DNA from: Pelargonium nanum
Lineage: Eukaryota > Streptophyta > Magnoliopsida > Geraniales > Geraniaceae
Direction: 5' to 3'
NCBI GenBank assembly: GCA_036897485.1
Contig: JAYMTF010000158.1
Span: 1 to 48,577, forward strand
Length of the DNA: 48,577 bases
Below the pieces are notes generated by a model. That model was not told where the DNA came from. It ran no database searches and was given only the letters and a program-made list of their open reading frames with translations. Of the stretch, positions 23,105-32,600 are shown in pieces. The position numbers and the translations under genes were made by a program. How positions within the stretch are numbered: position 1 is the first letter of the stretch; each line of letters opens with the position of its first letter.

Positions 23105-23285
23105 TTAATGGAATAAGTGGTTAAGGACTCGATTTCTACACGTAAGATCTCGTGTTTAAATCGTCTTAGGAGCAATAAAATTTATGTAATGTAATTTAGA
23201 GTTTTAATAGTAAATTTGGGTAGGGCTCGCACTCGCATTGAACTTTTTCGGCTTTAGGTAAGAAAGGCCTAGCCTAAAAAATCGA
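23105..23285 (+). mobile_element. Possible decayed SINE
   Basis: An A-box-like 'taagtggttaaggactc' is followed about 45 bp later by a degenerate B box, 'gtgtttaaatcgt'. The layout resembles the SINE family at 5735 and 41570, but the match is weak and the ends are unclear. Confidence 0.35.
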
Positions 23286-23491
23286 AGAAGAATATACACT
23301 CAATTTGAAAGGAATCAATTATTTTTCTCTAAGTTGCCTTACTTAAATTGCTTTAAATATGCTTTAATTAAGAACCAATGGTTATTAAACCATTATTTAT
23401 GTAATAAAAAAGAAGCTAAATAATAGTAGTAATAATTTGTTAACCTAAAAATCTGCAGTTAGGTTAGGCAACAGATTCTTCTTCTTCAACA

Positions 23492-25249
23492 ATGGCTTCT
23501 TCAAGAAAATGGGCAATTTTGGTGTCTTTCATTGCTTCACGTTTGTATTTTGCTATCATTGTTTTTCAAGTTCCTCTTTTCAGGTAATTAATTATTTTCA
23601 GTTTTTAATTATCTTTGTTATTATTAATAATGAACATCTAAAATCACAAGATCCATCATATTTGAAACATATTTTTATATGCAATCCTCACATTCATTCA
23701 TTTTCATCAACCTTTTACCTCTAATTCTTGATTTATACATAATTTTCGAATGAACGAAATAAAATTGTATGCATCGTTTATTCATTTTTCTTTTCCGTAA
23801 TTTTTTTAAAAGTGAATGTAATGACTACTATTTTCTGAAAATGTGTTTTCTTTCGCTATCTAACATTTATTTAGATTGTGTTAATGAGATCAATTTAGAT
23901 AGTAGAACCCTAATTAACATTTAACAAGTTGATTTATAAACAATACAATAAATTTGTGTTGACAATTAAAGTTTGTAATGTTTGCAAGTTACAAATTTTT
24001 GTGAACCGTTGACATGTTTGTGTAGAAATCACGTTAATCTTCTCTGCGAACATTTAATTTATTGTCGAACATAATAATTAATAAAAAATAAAACATGAAA
24101 AAAAATCCAATTAATAAGAGCTTGAATGGCAAAATTGTAAATATTGGTTAAATGCAGGGTCCCATGTAGAACAGGCATTTGCACAACACCAATTGAAGTG
24201 ACATCAACACATTTGTTTGCTAGTGAAGTGTTGCCCATATCTGTGGTGAAATGTCTTCTTTACCCTGGAGCCATTGCTAGAGCTGCCATCAAGAACAAAC
24301 CAATACCAAGATTTGATAGCTTGCTAAGCTTATACAACTTCACCAATTTCAAGAAATCTTCTTCATCCAATGATCTCTACCTCCTAGAGGTCTGTTTCTA
24401 TAGTTTGTTCATGTTCTAACAAATATTATAACTTGGAATTGGAATCAGAGAGATAAAAGACTCAATTTGATTCCTAAATTTTTATATTTCGATTCAACTT
24501 CAGTCTATGAACTTTTAAATTTCGACCTCAAAATGGTTCATGAATTTTCGTGTTTTGACCCAATTTGGTGACTGAACAGCTGAACTGTTGAAAATTCAGA
24601 GACTAAATTGAGTTAATATTTGAAAGTTTAGAAACCATTTTGGGTCAATATTTGAAAGTTCATGAACTATTTGAGGTGAAAAAAAGTTTAGAGACCAAAT
24701 TAGGTCGAAATACAAAATTTCCTAAATTATTTCGGGTTATGAAATAAATTGGGTCGAAACTTGAAAATTTAGATACCAAATTAGATCTTTTACCCATCAG
24801 AAAGAACAATTTAGACACGAAAATTTTGGAATGTGAATTTCTTTGGATTTGAATAGCATAAAATAAGTTTGGTTGACTTCTTTAGGTAACTATAAAAGAA
24901 GTTTTATAGTTTGTTCATGTTCACAAGCTTTATTTTGAAGTAAACATTTATATATATTAATGTCATTGACCATTTTGTGTTACATGAGCAGGTTCTTGCA
25001 GGATGTTACTTGTGTGTAGCAGGAGCACTTTTGGGCAGCTCAAGAACAGGAAGGATCAGTTTCTTTGGGATGCTTCTTCTTCTTTGGGGTCTATCTAAGG
25101 AGGTCTTTTTCAAAAACCCTAATGACAAAACTTACATGAGAGCTTTTCATATATACCCTTCAATGGCTGTTGCTTTGGTTGTTGCTTTTTTGTCTATAAG
25201 AAAAGATGTCAAGAAAATAGTCCTCTCCTTCAAACCTAAGAAACATTGA
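23492..25249 (+). CDS. Small multi-pass membrane protein of unknown function
   Basis: Three coding exons, 23492-23583, 24158-24389 and 24992-25249, give 193 residues with consistent GT-AG borders and phases. The protein was not recognised by name. Hydrophobic segments lie at about residues 7-30 (begins WAILVSFIASRLYF), 108-125 (VLAGCYLCVAGALLG), 128-145 (ISFFGMLLLLWG) and 165-180 (MAVALVVAFL). A cysteine-containing stretch VPCRTGICTTPIEVTS follows the first segment, and the tail is Lys-rich (SFKPKKH). This suggests an integral membrane protein with a basic cytosolic tail. The first segment could be a signal anchor. Position between PSF1/F-box and the racemase gene hints that it may match a gene in the Arabidopsis At1g80190-At1g80210 interval, which is inference. 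Splice structure and sequence character favour a real gene. Confidence 0.75.
24453..24795. mobile_element. Mutator-like MITE in intron
   Basis: A 343-bp element in intron 2 of the membrane-protein gene. Its first ~45 bp ('ataaaagactcaatttgatt') are an inverted copy of its last ~45 bp (complement 'ggtaaaagatctaatttggt'). It is flanked by a 9-bp target duplication, atcagagag (24444-24452) and atcagaaag (24796-24804), matching at 8 of 9. Long inverted ends with a 9-bp duplication are typical of Mutator-like MITEs. No coding capacity. A relative lies at 3012-3296. Confidence 0.7.
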
Positions 25250-26330
25250 CTCTCTTTTTTTTGTATAAAAAAAATGTTGTATATAGTTAACGACTATTGA
25301 AATCAGCGGTACGATAGATGACGTTGGACAAATTGATTACCCCATTTTTATGTAATTTTTTTTTATTGTTGACAACTAAATGTTGACATTATGGATGTCT
25401 ATGTAGTGGGATACAATTATTTTTTGGACTTGAAATTGGTCTTCACTTGTATTATATATATTATCTTCATAATAATATTCAGACAAATTGCATATAAATG
25501 CTTTACTCTTAACCTTATTTATAGATGTTTTCAAGAAAAAATTCTTAGAACTCAAAATTTGGGCCACCAAGCTCCCATAGAGGTTTGTTGATGAGTTGGA
25601 TGAATTTACATTGTTCTAAAAAAAAATTTGAACTTTGTGATATGACTCACTAATTATGTTGTTTTAGAAGGCTAATCATGAGTTGATGGATTAACATGTT
25701 GCTATGGATAAGCAAAAAGATAAGATAAAGCTGAGTTGTCCAAATTCCCAATCAACATGTTCTTAAACTGTTTATTAGGATAAGAACAACTATGATAAGT
25801 AAACCTAAGATGCTATTTAGATAATAAAGTTTACAAATCATTAAGCCCCTTTTACTGATGAAATGAAACTTTTTCAAAATGAATCCAAAAACCCAAATGG
25901 CCAGCTACAAATTTTAGCCCAATCAAAGTCCATGTGGGCAAGTATGGACAGGGTGGGCTAAGACAAATGGCTTCTTCATGCTATGACTGTTGTTGTTGGA
26001 GTGATTTTCTGACTGTTGTGAAAAGTGAAAACAAATTGCTGTAGAAAGACAAGCACAAAGATTCCTTCCCTTCAACTTGCCATGTTTGTTCCATCTATGA
26101 CTGAATGATTGGTGCACATGAAAGCCTTGGAGCTTGGAGGTCTATATCCTAGCCTTTTATGATCTTTTTCTCATACCCATGATATTCTATGAATGTGTGG
26201 TTTTGGCTTGAATTCTAGAGAAAAAGTTTGGATTTTGGGACATGGGTTTTGTTTTGGGGGATGATTTGGAGAGATAGGATCCACAAATTTGCTGTGCTGG
26301 ACTTGGGTGTCTCTTTTGAAGCTGAATCAG
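25250..26330. other. Spacer upstream of racemase gene
   Basis: About 1.1 kb between the membrane-protein stop and the repeated leader of the racemase gene. AT-rich in its first half, more G-rich after 26150. No coding region recognised. Confidence 0.5.
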
Positions 26331-26339
26331 AAATTCCAC

Positions 26340-26775
26340 TCAATTTTGCAGTTTTGGAGGTGGGGTTTTTGCTCTAAGGGTTTCTTTGTGTGATTTTGGA
26401 AGTTAAAGCTGCAAAATTTTGAATATTTTACCAGTTTTGGGAGGTGGGTTTTGGTTCTAGAGAGCAGAAATTGGCTTTGCAGCTCTTTTAGTTCCAAGGG
26501 TCTCCTGTTGTGAATTTTGGGGCTTGAAGCTGCAAAGTTTTGAGTATTTTCCCAGTTTTGGGAGGTGGGTTTTGGTTCTAGAAAGCACAAATTGGATTTG
26601 CAGGTTTTTTTTAGTTCTAAGGGTTTCTTCTTGTGAGTCATCCATGGAATTTGGCATTTTGGGGGTTAAAGCAGCAAAATTTTGAATATTTTACAAGTTT
26701 TGGGAGGTGGGTTTTTGTTCTAGAAAGCACAAATTGGCTGTGCACTTCTCTTTATTGGGGTTTTTGGTTGATTTT
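26340..26775. repeat. Tandem repeats in the racemase gene leader or promoter
   Basis: Three to four direct copies of a unit marked by 'gcaaaattttgaatatttt', 'agttttgggaggtgggtttt', 'ggttctagaaagcac' and 'tagttctaagggtttctt'. Unit starts at about 26411, 26532 and 26674 give periods of about 121 and 142 bp; a partial copy starts near 26347. The array ends about 130 bp upstream of the racemase ATG, so it is either 5' UTR or proximal promoter. Confidence 0.85.
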
Positions 26776-26908
26776 CTCAAGTAGGTCATTTGCATATCAG
26801 TTTCATTGTCTGTGATTAAATGATGTTTCTAGTTATTGGTTATTAAAATCCAGAGATTTTATAGTCATTATCTTGTAGTTTAAGCCCTTATTGTTTGTGT
26901 TGTTGGAC

Positions 26909-28708
26909 ATGTTTGATGGAAGCTTGGCAATGTCCTGCACATTGAATCATTACCCATCTCGTATTTTATTAGGCAATGTAGTAACTAGGCATAAAATTCT
27001 TTGCAAGACAAGGTTCAATCCCGTACTAGCAGTTCCTCCATCATCGACTTTTTTACAAACTGATGAGAGTGGTAATTTACCCGAATCGAAGAAAAGTTCT
27101 AGCCTTACCACATCTTCGATTAGCAATGGAACCCCCAATTCCTTGCTTAGTCAAGCAAACACAGTGGGTGTGATAGGAGGAGTATCGGTTGATTCCACTC
27201 TGAACTTTTTGAAAACACTCGTGGAGTTGAGCTCAAAAGATGGAGGAGAATGTTGTGTTCCTTTCGTGCTTTGCTCTGATCCGATGTTAAGTAAGGAACT
27301 TTTGTCGTATGAGAGAGCTTCGTTTCGGTCTTATAGTCGTAGAAGTGAGAGTTCGAGATTAGATCATGCTCAAATAGTTGACAACCTTTGTGGTAAGAGG
27401 GTTTTTCTTGAGAATTCAGGAGCTCGTTGCGTTGTGACGCCTTGCCACATAGCACATTCGTGGCACGATAAGATCTCCGAGGGCTCTTCTGTGCCGGTCC
27501 TTCATATGGGTGAATGTGTTGCTCGGGAGCTGAAGGAAGCGAGGCTTAAGCCGCTTGAAGCTGGAAGTCCCTTGCGGATTGGAGTGCTCGGGACAAATGC
27601 AACTTTGGATGCTGGGTTTTATCAAGAGAAGCTACAAAATGAGGTACTTTTGGTTCATTTGTTTTGTAGACTGCATATATAAATGATTCTTTGTAGACTG
27701 CACGAAAATTTACTTGTCCTAGTCCTAGGTCACATAACTTTGAGGCAGCGACGGAGCTGCAAAAAGATCTTGAACACCATATTATTGTTGAAAATCAGAT
27801 TCAAACACTACATACCGATTAGAATGTGTTCTCTTTACAATGAAATTGGACCCTAGAAGAGGTCCATAGTACATTTTGGATAATGAGGTACTTTTGGTCT
27901 GCGAGTTCATGTTTCTCATTTCATTAATAGTCGAACAACTACCATGAATTGCCACTCTTTTTCCAACCCGTTTTCTTGAACTCATTATCCTTGTCGTTTC
28001 ATATCTTGTACATGTAACCCATATTTCTTGGAGCAAACAGGAAAGTTAGCGCCTTGTGGCCTTGAGGTCACATATACAGGTCATGATAACAATCGCTGGA
28101 TACTGATAAGCACATAATCGTGGGAGTCTCGTGCATTGAACCTCTTTTACGTGCAGCTTGTGAATCTCTCATTGCTACGTAGTAATATTTATCATCACCC
28201 GTTCTCCATCCTATTTCATTTACATTGTAGAACCTCATTATTTCATATCTCGTGCGCGTAAACCCTATTTCTTGGAGAAAACAGTAAAGTTGTTGTCTTG
28301 CGGTCTTGAGATCATATCACAGGATATTAATAAGCACATAATCGTGGAAGTCTCATGCACTGAACTGCCTTTTACGTGTAGCTTGTGAATATTTCATTGC
28401 TTAATGTCGAAATCTTCTATATTCAGGGATTTGAGGTAGTTGTTCCGGATAAAGCAACTATGGAGCACACTGTGATTCCTGCAGTCGAAGCCTTAAACCG
28501 AAACGACATGGAAGGAGCTCGAAACCTGCTGAGAATTGCACTTCAAGTCCTTCTCGTGCGAGCTGTAAATACCGTTATCCTCGCATCCGATGACATGAGA
28601 AATATTTTGCCTCGAGACGATCCTCTCCTCAGGAAATGTATCGATCCGATGGATGCATTGGCAAGATCAACTGTGAAATGGGCACAATCTGCTAAAAATG
28701 GAAAGTGA
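26909..28708 (+). CDS. Aspartate/glutamate racemase family protein
   Basis: Two coding exons, 26909-27643 and 28427-28708, 338 residues. Residues about 1-80 are Ser/Thr/Asn-rich and diverged, perhaps a plastid transit peptide. The racemase fold follows: GVIGGVSVDSTLNFLKTLV (compare GilGGmGp), then VVTPCHIAHSWHD with the first catalytic Cys (compare PCNTAH), GVLGTNATLDAGFYQEKL, GFEVVVPDKATMEHTV and VNTVILASDDM. In active two-Cys enzymes the last block is usually GCTE, so the second catalytic Cys appears absent here. The closest remembered relative is Arabidopsis At1g15410. The substrate is unknown, and racemase activity should not be assumed. The start at 26909 is the first ATG in frame; a second Met eight codons on (MSCTLNHY) is an alternative. 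The intron carries two tandem SINE-like units. Confidence 0.85.
27955..28405 (+). repeat. Tandem SINE-like units in racemase intron
   Basis: Two direct copies of a unit of roughly 210-240 bp, at about 27955-28180 and 28200-28405. Shared blocks are 'tatttcttggag.aaacag', 'gcacataatcgtgg', 'agtctcgtgcattgaac' and 'ttttacgtg.agcttgtgaat'. The 'cttgaggtcac' and 'gtgggagtctcgtgca' words are those of Au-type SINEs, so the unit probably contains an old Au-like SINE that was then duplicated in tandem. Confidence 0.65.
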
Positions 28709-29640
28709 AGGACTCAGAGATTGTGCCAATTTGGCACAATATGCTAAAAATGGCATGTGAAAGAACATAAAGATTGTAAGTATAGTCTCTAGTTCATTGT
28801 GCATTTTCATTTGTAAATTGTAAAGAATCATGTTGTAAGTGTTATTTGTTTGATTTTTGTTACTATTTGTACCATGATAGGAACTTTTATGTGGGAAATC
28901 AACTTTGTATTGTGATAGTAATTGTTTGGCACTTAATCGTAAAGAGATAAATCTTTTACTACTATTTGTTTTAAAGTAGAGCTGACAATTTGAAATATTC
29001 AACATTTTTTTGCATATTTGAAACACATAAAATAGATCTTATTAATTTTTGGTCGGGACAAATATGCCATGAAATATATGCATATCAGGTCGGGCACACT
29101 CAATTCACTCATTTTGCACCAATCCCCACAAATCCGTACCTTTAAGGTTAGATCTTTGCTCGAGTTCAACACAAAAAAACTTGGGTCGAGCTTATTGTAA
29201 TCAAACTTGGGTTTTTATTAATTTACTAATTAAATCAGGCCAACTCGAGTCTAACTCTCTTACACTCGAAAAACTCGCTAGCTTATTTGCAATTCGAGAT
29301 TCTAACCTATTCTTAGCTTTGATATTCTAATACAATTCTCGATTCTTTAAAAATCAAATTGGACCGACTGGTTTGGTCCACATAATTTGGCAATTAAACT
29401 TAAGACAATCAATAAAAACCGGTCAAATTCAAATTTGACCGACCTTGTAACCGTGATCCAACCAGTAATCCAATTAATTCAATCTGTGATCCAATTTAAA
29501 TTAAGACACTTTTTTCTTTTCTTCTCACCAAATGACATAAAACCCATAATTCTACATCTCTCTCTATTGTTCAACCAAAACAAGAGAACATAAACAACAA
29601 ACAATCTACTCTTCATTTTTCTTTTTCAAGAAAATTTGAA
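28709..29640. other. Convergent spacer of racemase and BADC genes
   Basis: About 930 bp. The first ~150 bp should be the racemase 3' UTR. A decayed hAT-like patch starts at about 28977 with 'tagagctgacaatttg', the end motif of the family described below, and runs to ~29300 without a clear other end. The last part is likely BADC 3' UTR. Confidence 0.5.
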
Positions 29641-29649
29641 TTAAATCAA

Positions 29650-32600
29650 CTACTTGAGCTTCTTGATGCCAGGAAAAGAGGGAAGAATGGCAATAAGAGG
29701 ATCACCGTATCCGACCGGTTCTGCAAGTTCAACAAGCAAAGTGATATCGAGCACAATCAGAATCAGAAAATCGGAAACAAAATAAAAATCATAATATAGA
29801 AAAGTCGAAGAAAAACCAACAAAAGATTAGGGAAAACTTCACATAACTACCCTAAAAAGTATGCTCATCTACAAGAATTTGAATTGAAATGAAGGGCAAA
29901 ATTGTCTTTTCACAAAAATGCCAACACTTCTAGAACAATATGGTTTTCCGTATGACGAGGGTAGTTAAATGATGCGAGAAAAAGTTCAAGGTATAGTTAG
30001 ATGAAATAGCGTATTCTTCATGATAGTTACATGAAGTTTTCCCAAAAGATTATTTTTGAACATACCGCCATCCTTTTTTAGTATCTTTACGACCTGACCG
30101 GATACCTCAGTCTGCGAAAAAACAAATGATAATGAAAAAGAATCAGGAATCCGAGAAAAGGCGATGCCAAAGCCAAATGAGGTAGCCAAATAGCTTTATG
30201 TTCTTCAAAGCGTATATAGATTTCGAGTAAAGATACGAACCTGGACTTTACTTTGAACACCCAACTGCTCGATGAAGCAGACAACCCGTCCCTCCTTCAC
30301 TGTTTGGTTCTGTCAAGAAACCAATCAAATCTCATCAAAGAGTGTGACAATTCTTATATCTACACATTAGTTTCATAAATTTGCTTATAAGAGCATAGAG
30401 AGAGAATAACGCTTCATTTTTTGAATGATGCACATATCACCGCTAATGTCGGCTTGGGCATGTGGTGTTAGGGATAGAGCTCGCAATTCGGACCCGAGCC
30501 TGGGAGTACCCGAAATCTACATTTTTGGACTTGGGCTGGGTTGGTCATGAGAAAAGTACTGGTCGAGTTAGGTCTTTTCAACCCGATCCCAAAAAACTCC
30601 GACCTGAAAGCTGAATTGTCAGCTCTAGTTTGGGAGGCCTTAAGGCCATGCAGTTCAAGAAGTTCCCAAGAGCGCTGAACCCGACTACACTAGGAGGTCA
30701 TTAAGGGTTGGATGGAGCTAGATGCCGAAGGGTCGAACAAACCACATGTGGGATCTGTGTTCTGCCCAGGCAATATGGCCCAGCAAAGACCGATCAAGTG
30801 GCTCAAAGAGGGATAGTTAGGAACATATGGGCCCCACACAAGGAGCAACGGCAAAACTACCATAAGGCCCAAGCTCTGTCCTGTATGGGTCAGGGTCACT
30901 CAGGGCAAACCACAGATACCTAAGAAGGAACGCGACTTGGAGTCCAAATCGGAATACGATACCAAAAGGTATAAATAGAGAGTAAGTTTTTATAGTTATT
31001 TGGGTACTGCATTCAGAGTAGAGCTGACAATTTGGTTTTTGGGTTTGAGAAGACTGAACCCGACAATAGATGTAGGTTTCAGGTCGGGTTGCATAGAAAT
31101 GTGGGGTCGCGTGTGTGTTTGCCCAACCTGATCTGCACTTTTCAACCACAAACCCAACATTGACCGGTCTAATTAAGAGAGAGAGAGAGAGCTTGATCAT
31201 CTACCTAGAAGTATTTGAGTTAAGTATTTTCGCTACAGAAACCTTTCCTATTATTTGACTCGAGAAACCATTGCATATAGACTCATATGAAACGCTACAA
31301 AAAATACAAAAAAGAATGCCCTTTTTGTTAACATAAACCATAACTCCATAAGCTATCAACGAAGAAAGCGGTCTTCTCTTAAAAACAAAGAAACAAGTAC
31401 CTCTTTGCATGCCGGAGGAAGGATCATCTTCTTTAAGGTTCGCGACCTCCTGAATATACCGACCTGCACCGCAGATGAGTTTAGGTACTGTATATTATGA
31501 AACAGAAGCATTCAGAGTTTAGATTCTCACCTTCGGAGACTTAACTATCACCATGCCATCATCGGCAGCTCTATCAAGAAACGTTGCGATATTCTCAGAA
31601 GAAGGTACTGTTTTGGAGATAGCTAAAGATGTAGACGCTGAACCATTTTGATTAGGTGCCTCAACTTTTGTATCCGAGCTCACAGTTGCAGCACTCTGGG
31701 GAGGTTCACTTTTACTAGTCAAGTTCCTCGTAACATAGAGCCGGAACCCATCAAGCTAACAACAAATGAGGGAACAGAACAAGAATGGTTAGAGAGAGGA
31801 ATACAACTAAAGGAACAGAAGTTGAAATCAATCTTCATCTCTTTGCTCGATCTTACATAACATAGTCTGTGACATAACATTTTTCCAACCGAAATTACTA
31901 TAGAATTATAAAGAACTAATAATCTTAGGTAAAACAACGATAGATCCTCTTACTTTCAACTCAAACTCAGCTATTGAAGTTGTATCACAAATCTCTGAGA
32001 GCAGAGTTTCCACCTGCATGAAAATATTCAAAAGAAATATATGTTTCATAGTTCGATATGAAAATTGTGAAAAATAGCAATTAAGTCCAACTCTTCTTGA
32101 GCAATGTTATATTATCGCAGATAGTGAGAAAACCCTCTATTTCATCTTCATTTATTAGGGTAAATTATCAAACATAAAAATGAAAGATCAACTTCAAAAT
32201 ATAGACAAGAAAAACCATGCAAGAATTTATACACCAAAGTCAATAAAATTAAAAAAAGGCAATGAGATCAAAGTTTCTTTAAATTTGTATTGTCTTGTGT
32301 AGCTTGAACTATAAAGCAGGCAATTTAGACCAGAACCCGCAAGCACTCGAAGTCCGACACTCATGTTTGCAGGTTATGTTCACCGAAAATAAACCCGATT
32401 AATTTTTGGGTTAAGATGGGTAACCTGTGCAATTTACATGTAAAACCTGCAACCTGATCCAAAATGCAACCTGAAACCCATAACTTGCACTTCTTGCGGG
32501 CCAGGTTCGGGTTTGGTCTTTTCAACCTAAAACCCGAATTGCCAGCTCTAGCTTGGACTCAATCAAACATGGAAAAATCACAGCAAGTGTATTTTCACTT

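Larger units (their letters stand above)
21800..23480. other. Spacer between F-box and membrane-protein genes
   Basis: About 1.7 kb of AT-rich divergent intergenic sequence shared by two gene starts. It contains short GATA/GATAA repeats (near 21937 and 22617-22644) and a SINE-like patch at about 23105-23285. No coding region was recognised. Confidence 0.5.
30636..31200. mobile_element. Possible solo LTR fossil, interrupted by a MITE
   Basis: A GC-richer stretch, unlike the intron around it, ending in a TATA-like 'ggtataaatagagag' about 60 bp upstream of the MITE at 31019-31171. It has the look of a promoter-bearing LTR, perhaps Ty3-type, with no internal retroelement genes nearby. It would be a solo or partial LTR, old and non-coding. 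Ends and family are uncertain. Confidence 0.3.

Noticed and set aside
26327-26657. Long minus-strand open frames with repeated KPLELK/RTKTHLPK-like peptides
   Set aside because: They are translations of the tandem nucleotide repeats upstream of the racemase gene; two frames show the repeat, there is no homology, and repeats of about 121 and 142 bp stay open by chance.
30708-30923. Plus-strand 71-residue open frame in the BADC intron
   Set aside because: It lies in the LTR-like GC-richer stretch, has no domain and no ribosomal or viral protein resemblance.
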